DNA from: Stictocephala bisonia
Lineage: Eukaryota; Arthropoda; Insecta; Hemiptera; Membracidae
DNA: 64,000 nucleotides
Assembly: GCA_035578905.1 (NCBI GenBank)
Contig: JAQJVL010000112.1
Location: 2,010,104 to 2,074,103, forward strand
Reading direction: 5' to 3'
Part shown: piece after piece, positions 36,778 to 46,920 of the stretch
Numbering within the stretch: the stretch's first letter is position 1
How the letters are laid out: every line of letters begins with the position of its first letter
Program-made: the position numbers and the translations under genes
Notes under the pieces: model-generated
What the model was told of the DNA's origin: nothing
The model's input: the letters and a program-made list of their open reading frames with translations, nothing else
Database searches by the model: none

Positions 36778-38095
36778 ACCAATTGTCAAAATATTGGTGA
36801 ATATAGATTTCGAATGAGTGTGTGAGAGAGGGTTTTAGTAAAAAGTAAGACCGACTATATATCTTATAAAGTACAATAATTACAGTAATATCCAATAACA
36901 AATGAACAGCTGATGGTTTTCAGTTAGTCGACCTCTTTCAGTCACTATTATTAACTATTTTTTATCTGTTTGGAATGGAATGCTTCATCTTTAGCTTATG
37001 AAGTTGGGCTTTAACCAACTACAAAACAACCAGTGTGTGTGTACTGTATATAATCTATTTTTTGCTGAAATACAGAAAATTACATGCAAATGTTTGTTTA
37101 AATCGAGGACATCTCCTTAATAAAGTCCATGCCCACGGTAATTTCACGAACCTCTAGTTGAAACCATTAGTGTCATATCAAAGGTTAGAGCAGAATATTG
37201 AGGTTTCCACGTGGTGTATTTGTACAGTAATGATTCTAATCATTGTATTTACAGTCACTAGGTCATGTTAGAATCATAACACGCCATTTAAATGTGATAT
37301 AGGGTCAGGAACGACCTACAATTCGATTCAGCAGCAGCTGAAGCAACCTGCGGCCGAGTAAGCCACGGCGATCTGCCCCACGGTTAGAGTGGTGATATGC
37401 ACTGGTCGACAAATACTGACTATTAAAAATTTAATCTAAAAATTGGTATCAAAGTTAAAACATTGACACATTAATATCTCTAGATTTAAGAACACTTTGT
37501 ATTGTTACTCTCATTCTGGATTGGGCCTAATGTCACGACATTTTCTTTTAGATATCCTTATCTTTTTAGTTTATTTCGATCAAATGCTGAATTAATGTTT
37601 AGTACATTTTTTTATAACAGGTTAAATAAAACAAGAGGTCGTTATGCTATGCAAATCAACTGAATGGAAGAGGTAGGCCTATTGGTCAATTTCCTCGCAT
37701 TTACAGAAACAAAAGCAACGTTAAGCAATTTTTTAATTTTAAACATACATCGAAAATTTCATAACCCAGTCAATTTTAAATATTGTAGAGAACATTATAT
37801 GAAATGCTGTGAATATTTAAAAATATTATTACTTTAATCCAAGATCCGTGGTTCAATTGAAGTCCATAATATATGTAAAACTGATATATGTTAAAACATG
37901 AATGTCATATATTAAACAGCAATATATATTAAATATTATTCAATATATAGCAATATACAGCAATATACAATCTCGAAACATACGCTTTTCATTATTCTCG
38001 ACCTTCATACATTTATTTTTGCTGCTATAATATATTGCAACTGAATCAACACATCTGCACTTACTAGGGTAATAAAATATTTACCTCTAGAACAG
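36778..38095. other. No gene seen
   Basis: AT-rich. A short GC-richer patch at 37300-37400 is unrecognised. Confidence 0.45.
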
Positions 38096-38585
38096 TGACA
38101 AGTGCTTGCACACAAACTTGACGCAATGTTACATTCCTGTCCAGTCGAGCACACGCACTGTTCACAGTTCTACTAGTGACAAGTGCATGCACACAAACTT
38201 GACGCAATGTTACATTCCTGTCCAGTCGAGCACACGCACTGTTCACAGTTCTACTAGTGACAAGTGCATGCACACAAACTTGACGCAATGTTACATTCCT
38301 GTCCAGTCGAGCACACGCACTGTTCACAGTTCTACTAGTGACAAGTGCATGTACACAAACTTGACGCAATGTTACATTCCTGTCCAGTCGAGCACACGCA
38401 CTGTTCACAGTTCTACTAGTGACAAGTGCATGTACACAAACTTGACGCAATGTTACATTCCTGTCCAGTCGAGCACACGCACTGTTCACAGTTCTACTAG
38501 TGACAAGTGCATGCACACAAACTTGACGCAATGTTACATTCCTGTCCAGTCGAGCACACGCACTGTTCACAGTTCTACTAGTGTC
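38096..38585. repeat. 81-bp tandem array, 6 copies
   Basis: The unit starts AAGTGCATGCACACAAACTT and recurs every 81 bp (38101, 38182 and so on) with almost no differences. Since 81 equals 27 codons and the unit has no stop in two frames, it yields open frames on both strands (164 codons plus, 176 codons minus). The near-identity of DNA, including all codon positions, argues for a young minisatellite rather than a repetitive protein. Confidence 0.95.
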
Positions 38586-38879
38586 GCCATTCAACTTTAG
38601 GGGAATAACTATTGCACAGAGTAAATAAATATAAATAGATAAAATAGCATATGCCGTTCAACTTGGCAACAGGTTTGAATGACGACTTTACTAGCGTTCG
38701 TATGATATGTTCTGCCACAGAATATGTCTATATTATGTGGTTATGCGACTGAACCAGCGTCAAACAATTGCTATATTATAGCAATGCACTGGATCTTTTT
38801 ATCTACATACTCTGTGATAATAGTTCCACCAGTAAATAATCGCGTGGATACCACAGAGCAAGTATTACAAATCTTGCTT

Positions 38880-39842
38880 ACTGTCGGTGCACATAATATG
38901 TGTACCGGAGTTTGAAGGTTGTTTACTAAGAAGACAACGAAAAACCCAACCACACCATTGTTTTCCTCGTTTAATTGTACATTGTGATGTATGTATTTTT
39001 AATTTCACTATAAGTTTTAATGATTTTTTACCCTAGTTGGAACAAATAAATACTGGAATTTCAACTAGTTTTCACTGTACATCAACTTTACGATTTCACT
39101 ACTCAAAAACCCATTAATATATCAAATTTATATTTTAATAGGTGTTTTTTTTTGTAAGTTTCATTCATTTCAGAATTTTAACTTTCAAGAAAAAAAAGTT
39201 CTTATCAATTTCGTGAAACAACATTTTTATTTCTTGCCTTCTAGAGGCCATACAATTAATAACTTGAACACGTTTTAATTCTTGTGAAATTTATAGTTAG
39301 GAGTTAAGTAAAATCAGTGATTTTAAATTCATTTAAACTGATCAATTAAAGTGGATTTTTAATTGATTCAAATCAATTTAAAACCTCTGAATTTACTTAC
39401 GAATATGAAAGTAATGTATCCTAACTATAAATGTAATAAGAATTACACTACTAAGTAATTAATTTTATGACTTCTAGAAGCTAAATAATGTTGTTTCAGG
39501 GAATTGGTAATTTTTTTCTTGAAAAGTTATAACTATGATATTTATGAAACTTATAAATAACATTCCTCTTAACCACGCATAAAATATTTTAAACGGGGTT
39601 TTGAGTAATAAAGGTGTACAGTTGGTTTTGTAATAAAGGTTCATAGAGAATTGTAGTTAAAATTCCGGTAATTTTTTTAAAAAACTAGAATAAAACTTAT
39701 TGACACTTGTAGTAAAATTTAAAATGCATAAGTCTAAGGAACAATTAAATGATGAAAACAATGGCGTGATTGGATTTTCGTAGGCCTCTAGTTTCTTAAT
39801 AAACAACCTTCAAACTGGGGTACACATAATTTCTGTGCCGAC
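38880..39842. repeat. Imperfect palindrome, arms about 450 bp
   Basis: The left arm runs from TGTCGGTGCACATAAT at 38882 inward. The right arm, reversed from 39842, reads CCGTCGGCACAGAAATTATG and stays alignable almost to the centre near 39360. Shared blocks include AGTTTGAAGGTTGTTTA, CCATTGTTTTC, GAAACAACAT, CTTCTAGA and TTTATAGTTAGG. Arms are diverged by roughly a fifth, by eye. Weaker similarity may extend to 38645 and 39935. It could be a fold-back element or an inverted duplication. A transcript would form a long imperfect hairpin. Confidence 0.8.
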
Positions 39843-41095
39843 GGCAATCAGGATTCTGCGCGTGTCGGTGTGTACAGAAGAAAGACCTAGCCTTGCCAAC
39901 TCACTTGACTGCCTGACAAAAGGCGTATGCTACTTGAAACTTGGTTGGAGGGGATGGGTTCCGCTCACTACTCAGTGCTGTCTTGCTTGAGCCTGAACCT
40001 GGGGTACATTCCCTCTGACATCGGGCTTTGAAAAGAAATATTCTGGATTTAAAAACGCATTGTAATTATAAAAGCAAATTAAATCAAAGCATGAATGAAT
40101 GAAAAAGCCTTTATTTTAGTGGCGAAATTAGGAATATTCAGTCATTAATTTCAGAATGTTTGTTTTTAAAGGAAAAAAGTTTTGATAAATTTTATAATAA
40201 ACAATTAAGTCTCAAACGATTACTGATAGCTTCAATTTGACATTATGTGGAACGAGGCATTTATTTTGAACGATTTGGAAAAAATTAAAACAAAATAGGA
40301 ATTTAATTTATAATTAATTTTTTTAGCTTACGATAACACAAAACATCGGACAGTATTATTAATTAGTAAAACATTTGTTATTTTCAACAATGATAGTAAA
40401 TGAGACAAAAATGTGTATTTAGACATTGCTTTCAGAATTAAATTACTGAATCAGTAAAATATCACCAATTCAACACAATTAATCGTGTCTATTTTTAACT
40501 AAAGCTAAGTATCAAATCAAACTAGTTTCTATTTGCAGTATACGCATATGCAATATATTGGAATAGTCAATTATTGATTTAAAATACTTAAAGCATATTG
40601 ATGATAGGCGATTAGCCCATCGGAACCTAAATTAATTGTTTTCTTACACCCAACCCATTATTATTATTTTAAAAGAAACAATATTTGATTATTACTAAAC
40701 CAAACAATAAATCTCCATTGTTTATATTTTGTTACATAAACTTGCATTACAAATTATGATTTCATACAATCAGTCGATGCATATTGAATTATTTATTAAG
40801 TAGAAGAAAACACAACACTATATTGATTTATGTCGATTACGTAAAAGATTTAAAATTAAAAATACATACTGAGAAATAAAATACGTACACATAAAACATT
40901 AACTTGTCACAAATAATGTATAAACTCGTTCATTAAAAAAAAATCTCGGTAATTATTTAATTAACACAACAGAATTGATCTACTAACATAACTAAAATTA
41001 GACAGGAGGAGGAGGAGAGAGGGGCAGTAGAGCGGGAGGAAGGATTTATCCCCACCACTTCTGTTCTGCGGCTGCGACTCAATTGACACTCAAAT
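39843..41095. other. No gene seen; upstream of the kinase-like gene
   Basis: A GC-richer patch lies at 39845-40025, then AT-rich DNA. A purine-rich stretch of GGAGGAGGAGGAGAGAGG type lies at about 41004-41045 just upstream of the gene. Confidence 0.45.
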
Positions 41096-41255
41096 CAAAT
41101 CAGTTCAGTTGTTCAGTTAAAAGAGATGTACGGGGAGCCGCGTACGTGTTACTTCAAGTTCGTTCGTTCGCCAACTTTCTATATTGTTGTGGTTCATAAT
41201 TTGTTATGACAGTGAGTTTATAAAGAGTTTATTGAACAATTGTTGAGTTCAGCAA
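41096..41255 (+). promoter_or_regulatory. Probable core promoter region of the kinase-like gene
   Basis: TCAGTT words matching the arthropod initiator occur at about 41101-41120. A TATAAAG word sits at 41219 with a TCAGC initiator-like word 30 bp downstream at 41249. Either could set the start site; the second would give a leader of only about 17 bases. Sequence words alone cannot decide. Confidence 0.3.
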
Positions 41256-41265
41256 GACAAGTGAC

Positions 41266-42468
41266 ATGTCGCAAGTGGAGGAGATAAGTCAGTGCATTCT
41301 GCCCAAACTGGCCTCCAGCGGCCACATCGGTCCAGCATTTCGATTTCTAAGATGTGAGTTTGATTCCACCGCGGGCGAGGCACAGTTTGCATCCTCGGTC
41401 TACTTCCTGGTAGCAGTGTTCCAGTCCGACGAGGGAATTCTGCAGCAACCCCTTGTGGTAAAGTACAACATGGGTGATGAGTTGGTAAGGAAGTGGCTGA
41501 ACTTGGACTGTCAGTTCCAGAACGAGGTAATTACGTATGAAAAGATTCTACCGTTTTTAGACAGATTTGGGAAAATAAATGAAATATTTCCAAAATTTTT
41601 CTTTGGTTCCACGGAGTCGATAGATCCAGGAAGGTACGTCATCGTCCTGGAGGACTTGAGGAGTTCAGGATATAAGTTGACCAGAGAAGTACTTGATCTG
41701 GACTTTGCGCACTGTGCTCTAGCGTTTAGGAAACTAGGGGCTTTTCATGCATTATCATTTGCGGCCAAGAAATTAAATAGTGAACGGTTTTTTGAAGTTA
41801 TGAATAATTTCGTAGAGACCAGATTATTTGATTGTCATTTTGAGGATGATGATTATCTCTTTGCTGGTTCAGTTGCCAGAGCTGCTGAGCCTCTATTGAA
41901 GAAGGGAATAAAAGTAAATGAAATTGAACATTTTCAAATGAAAATTAAGAATTCTACAGAGTATTTTAAGAATCTTTTGAAAGTTAAAGAACCTATGGGA
42001 GTAATTTGCCATGGAGATTTCTGTAGAAATAATGTTTTGTACAAGTATGATAATGAAAAACCAGTTGATATAAAACTTTTTGATTTAGCACATGCCCGGT
42101 ATGGATCCCCAATGTTAGATTTCACATTTTTCTTTCTGTTGAATTGCTCTGAGGAATCTCGTAAAATACACAGAGAAGAATATTTACAAATTTACCATGA
42201 TTCATTGTCAGCAACTGTACCTGATGTAGAAGTGCCATCCATCGAGGACTTTAAAGAGGAATTCCGCCTGAAAGCAGTATATGGATATCTGCATTGTGCT
42301 TTCTTCAAGCCTGCCATGATGGATCCTGTTCCATTCAACCCAATGGAGGCAGCTCGTGAACCTCTTGAAGTAAGGGCTGCTAGGACCCTGAATAATGCAG
42401 GGGAAAAGGGAACAGCTGTTATTGCTACGATGTTAAATGAGCTCATAGACCTTAAATGTGTTTTGTAA
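41266..42468 (+). CDS. EcKL / CHK kinase-like protein
   Basis: The 400-residue product has the EcKL (DUF1679/CHK-like) small-molecule kinase fold, related to choline and aminoglycoside kinases. It lacks a signal peptide, so it is probably cytosolic. Visible motifs are the N-lobe lysine K66 in VVKYN, E87 in a FQNEVITYEKILP helix, hinge VIVLEDL (125-131), the Brenner motif HGDFCRNN (H249, D251, N256) and the metal-binding D273 in LFDLAHARYGSPMLDF. All catalytic positions appear present and the length is typical. Family members phosphorylate ecdysteroids or other hydroxylated substrates, sometimes in detoxification; the substrate here is unknown. The ATG at 41266 directly precedes conserved sequence. 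The frame has no intron, and an AATAAA lies 95 bases after the stop. Confidence 0.95.
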   Translation: MSQVEEISQCILPKLASSGHIGPAFRFLRCEFDSTAGEAQFASSVYFLVAVFQSDEGILQQPLVVKYNMGDELVRKWLNLDCQFQNEVITYEKILPFLDRFGKINEIFPKFFFGSTESIDPGRYVIVLEDLRSSGYKLTREVLDLDFAHCALAFRKLGAFHALSFAAKKLNSERFFEVMNNFVETRLFDCHFEDDDYLFAGSVARAAEPLLKKGIKVNEIEHFQMKIKNSTEYFKNLLKVKEPMGVICHGDFCRNNVLYKYDNEKPVDIKLFDLAHARYGSPMLDFTFFFLLNCSEESRKIHREEYLQIYHDSLSATVPDVEVPSIEDFKEEFRLKAVYGYLHCAFFKPAMMDPVPFNPMEAAREPLEVRAARTLNNAGEKGTAVIATMLNELIDLKCVL

Positions 42469-42562
42469 CTACCTTGTCATAGAAATATTTCATTACAATA
42501 TAAAAAAATGTGAAAATGAAATAAGCATCAGTTGTTGACATGTTAACACAAAAATTAATATC

Positions 42563-42568
42563 AATAAA
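42563..42568 (+). terminator. Poly(A) signal of the kinase-like gene
   Basis: Canonical AATAAA about 95 bases after the stop codon, followed by AT-rich sequence. Confidence 0.6.
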
Positions 42569-44499
42569 AATATATCAACTTTGATTAGAAAATTATGTAA
42601 TGACGGAGATAGCAAAATTATTGGATGACACTCCTCTTATCATAATCTAGAGAAAATACCTCTTTATTAGTATTCCTAGAACAATTTATCAGCAGTACAT
42701 ACTTCTTATAGACATATTCATTTTTATTGAACAGTATTTGTATAATATAATTAAGATGTGTTTGTAATTCTCAAATAGTGTTTGCACAAGACAGCCAATT
42801 ATCAATAAAATGTACAAATTAGGTTATAGTTTTGGGCAAACATCTAGCCCAAAGTCTTTTATCAAGTCGTTTGCAAAAAGCAGCTCCTATATTCGTTGTA
42901 TAGAGAATGTTTTGATATTGGTTGATATTTAAATACTAATTGGTGTACAGAAACAAATTTGGATTGTCATGCCAGAACTTTATGAATATTATCATAGAAA
43001 GCTTATTCTAATTAATTTTTCTTTATTATTGATTCTTTCTGTGCATGCCTACTCTGCTTACTAAATTAGAGTTTCATCTCAGAAGTAAATTAATTTATTT
43101 TTATGTGGTTTGACCTTATAAAACCTTACTTTGTGAAATTGTACGCAATTCTATAGTATATGTTTGCTATTTATAATGAAAAAAAAACACTACAGTTGAT
43201 AAATTGAAGGCTACTATAATTCTTAATGAGCGAGATAATATTTGGTTTTACAAATGAGGAACCAGGCTGATAATAAATGACCCTCAAATAAGGCTTATGA
43301 AAGTAAAAAATTATCTAATGATTGAAACAACTAAACTGTTGTAACAGTTAAAATATAGATTATTAAACATACTTTTTTAGGACTATAAATTACTTTTTAC
43401 AATCACACTAGACAAATAACAATGTTTAGTTTGGTGTTATTAAATAAAATACGAGTAGGACAGTGTTAAAATACAGCTGATATGACATTCTTTATGTAAA
43501 ACATTTATGAAGAGAAAAATCTAATGATTTATTTATATCAAACTTGTTTTGAACAACTGAATGCTGAAAACTGAATCAAAAAGAGCCACCCTCCCTAAAA
43601 AATTAGATTGGCAGTCTTAAAAAAAATTAACTATATAAAATGGATACCGAACAATATTTTACAGAAAGATGAATCAAAATAAGCAGTAATATAAAAAAAT
43701 ATGAAATTGAAAGCCAATCCTCAAACAGACTAATTAAATTTTAAATCAAATTTATGATCATACAGGGAAATAATGTAGTGGATTTAGTATTTTAAGTTAC
43801 TGATCTGTCTCGGTCGAAGTGAACAAGAAAAATTAAAAAAAATCAAAAATACCTAAGCTTACTTTTGAAAATTAAATCTACATAATTATATTAATAAAGA
43901 ATACACATCAACAATCATGTGTATAATTAATTATCAGAAAGAACAAATGTTTAATCAAAATTTTCTGTAACGCTTGAGGAAACATTAATTTATTAACAAA
44001 TATAAACCATGTATGAGAAAATAAAATCACACTAACAAACGTTTAGTGGCCTTAAAATTTTAATGAAACAGATAAGGTTTTGTAATATCAAAATAGTAAT
44101 TGGTTACAATTATAGTACTTATTATCTGTTTCAACCAGTTCAGTAGAAGAAACAATGTAGCTAGTGTAAATATGATACTAGTAGTATCCATACCTGTACT
44201 ATAGTAAAGGCACAACAATTAATTATACTATATACTTGTTTTCAGGTTGTAACCAAAAATTTATCTATGAATTATGTATTTGAATTTGTGAATAAATCTT
44301 TTCTACACTCATTTGACAGTAAAGTTTATTATACACACTTAAATAAAAGGTATCCATAAAGTCCCTACTACCATTTCTACATCTAACTAATTAATTTCCT
44401 TTTGTCTATTATACTTATCAGGAACTATTATCTTGAAATTTTGTTATGTCAAAAAAGAGGGGGGGGGGTTTAAGGGTTTAATCAACATGTAAAGAAATT
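42569..44499. other. No gene seen
   Basis: AT-rich intergenic DNA. A run of G residues at about 44459-44468 is the only notable local feature. Confidence 0.5.
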
Positions 44500-44901
44500 T
44501 TAAGTGACCCCTCATTTTAAAGTCTTTAAAAAAGTAGATCGGTGAATAGCCACACATCGATATCTAAAACCTTTAAAAATGGTAGCCATGTAAATTTGTC
44601 CTGGATAGACTAAACAGTGAAAACCTGCAGTATAAAGGTTACATAGTAATAGGCAAATTCTTGTAAATCTTAGTAAGCTTTAGAATATTATGTGCCATTA
44701 AAATAAAATGTATACAGTTCTATCTATTGCAAATAAACAGTAAACTTGACAAAAGTAAGTCGATCCTGGGGTGAAAACTTTATATTTTAGTGTTTTTGCA
44801 CAACTTAACTTGGGCATAATTTTGTATAGGTTTGAGATAGTGATGTCTAGATTTCACCAATCTGATTTTTACAAACCCTTTAAAAATGAGGGGTCACTTA
44901 A
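44500..44901. mobile_element. TTAA-flanked MITE, 402 bp
   Basis: Ends are TTAAGTGACCCCTCATTTTA on the left and, reversed, TTAAGTGACCCCTCATTTTT on the right. Weaker inverted similarity continues inward for about 45 bp, up to CAGATYGG-like words. TTAA is at both edges. There is no coding capacity. The terminal sequence differs from the other TTAA elements here, so it is a separate family. Confidence 0.75.
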
Positions 44902-45001
44902 ATGGGCGTTATATTTAAATATTTTGAACTACCACGAAATGGCTTTGAGTTTGAAATTGTTAAAGAATTCTTCATCTTTCTTGCTCAAAACTACTGGCCA
45001 A

Positions 45002-45200
45002 TAAGGGACCCATACACATACGATGGCCATGACCCACTTACCCAGACACAGTGTTCATGAATCACCCACCTACCTATAGACTTATGATGGTCATGAGTCA
45101 CCTTCCACCCGTAAACATACAATAGTCATGTTTACCATGACCAACCATCCACCTATATACTTATGATGGTCATGACCCACCCACCCATATATCAGATGAT
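45002..45200. repeat. Decayed minisatellite related to 19297-20240
   Basis: About five degenerate units of CCCATACACATACGATGG followed by CCATGACCCACTTACC. Spacing is roughly 35 bp. The unit matches most positions of the 36-bp unit at 19297. Confidence 0.7.
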
Positions 45201-45581
45201 ACTTCTGTGGATCCCTTTGGTCTGAGGAATGTAAACGTGGTTTGCTGAAATCGACCACCATAGTATTTGTGCATTTTGTACTTTTAATATATTTGTACTT
45301 ATATTATAATATCATTGAACATCTCATACTTGTACTGTTTTTGAATTTGTAGTTCAGTGTCATTCTATCTGGTTTTCTTTATTAAATTTGTGTCAAGAGA
45401 TTAACCAAAAATTAATTTTACTATTTCATTCAGTATTAAGGATATTTGGGGTGGATTAAGGCAAGGAAAGGTAAATATTAATAGCCCATTTCAGCAGACT
45501 TGCAAATCCTCCATTTTTTATCTTCATCCCAGCCATTTCCTATTGGTAGCCACAAGACTTCTGATGTTTCTTCAATTAGAG

Positions 45582-45584
<3 letters not shown>

Positions 45585-45660
<76 letters not shown>
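45585..45660. repeat. (TA)n microsatellite
   Basis: About 38 TA dinucleotides. Length may be unreliable in assembly. Confidence 0.97.
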
Positions 45661-45665
<5 letters not shown>

Positions 45666-45778
45666 AAATGTAAAGAAGCTTATATTTTGTATCATGCATG
45701 ACAGTTTTTTTAATATATATATATGTTTCAAAAACTGTCATGCATGATACAAAATATAAGCTTTTTTACATTTTATTT
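45661..45778. repeat. Hairpin, about 48-bp arms
   Basis: AAATAAAATGTAAAGAAGCT onward at 45661-45708 is mirrored by 45730-45778 with about one mismatch. The loop is TA-rich and the left side abuts the TA microsatellite. It could be a small fold-back MITE inserted in a TA run. Confidence 0.8.
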
Positions 45779-46920
45779 AAACAATGAATAGTTCACTTAA
45801 ATCTACATATAACTTGACACTTTATTTATGTTTTAACTAGTGCATTCTAAACATACCATTGATTGTGTATCTACAGATAAGAATTGTAGGTTGTTGTGTC
45901 AGTTAAACAGCATTGCTCTAACATGAAATTGGTAAAGTAGTTAAAGATAAATCAGCTATGAAATGACAGTTTATATCATCTTGGATGTACTCTTGATAAG
46001 ACCAATATTAAATAGATAAGCCCATTGTTTTTTTAGTTTTTTCTAAAAAAAATATTTTTGATCAGTTATTTTGTACGTATAAAAATTGAGAATGTTGATT
46101 GCTTTGTTTATTTTATTTTTTTTATTTAAGTGTTTGTGATACACATACAATCATTCTATTTTCAAAAATTTGTAAAAAAACCCAACAAATTGGATAAAAC
46201 CAATGAGCAATCAATATTAAGCTTTTACAAAGTAGAAATAAAGGTCACATCCAACAGTGTGCCGATAATTTGATGAGTAGTTAGATCACCACTTTATTAT
46301 CAGATGGTAGAGCCAGCATCTTGTCAGTCCCTCCCTTTATTACCCAAAAATCCTCAAAGGTAAATGTAGTAATTATTATTTCAGATTTATGAGCATGTAC
46401 ATTGGTTGTAATCTATTTATAACTGCCACTGAGGCATTTGTTGCACCACAAGAAAGCGACTGACATCTTTCTTTTTCTCTGTGGCTTTTATTAAAGTATT
46501 TTTCAATGTGTAAATTGTTAAAATCGGCTGATTGACAAATTATACTACTGCCAGTAGATTTGTACTGGTCAGAAGTCACCAGATTTTCTAATAACTACAA
46601 CCCACTCTTAAACAAATTTGCATATTTAGCTGCTAAGGGGCTCGCTTTGCTCGTCCTTCCTATGGCAGCAAGGCTCCACCCCCTTAACAGTTTCTGTGTT
46701 ACACATAGCAGGTAAAATAAAGCTTTAATACTCTCTGGCATCTGACTCTTCCAACCACACATGTGAATTTGAACTGTTGGTCTAAACAGTTAAAAAACTT
46801 GTTCAATGTAGACTTATGTTTTTGTTTTCATATTGCTTTTGTATGTGTGAACATGAATTAAATGTAAATTTATTTTGAATTATGTTAAATATGCACAATT
46901 ATGTATCTGTCTTTCACAAT
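45779..46920. other. No gene seen
   Basis: AT-rich. At about 46630-46695 a patch with GGGGCTCGCTTTGCTCG resembles hAT subterminal words but has no defined ends. Confidence 0.45.

Noticed and set aside
38064..38600. Open frames of 176 and 164 codons on opposite strands
   Set aside because: Both arise from six nearly identical 81-bp units; the period is a multiple of three, so openness is automatic.
45478..45741. 87-codon minus-strand frame with IY repeats
   Set aside because: Translation of a TA microsatellite.
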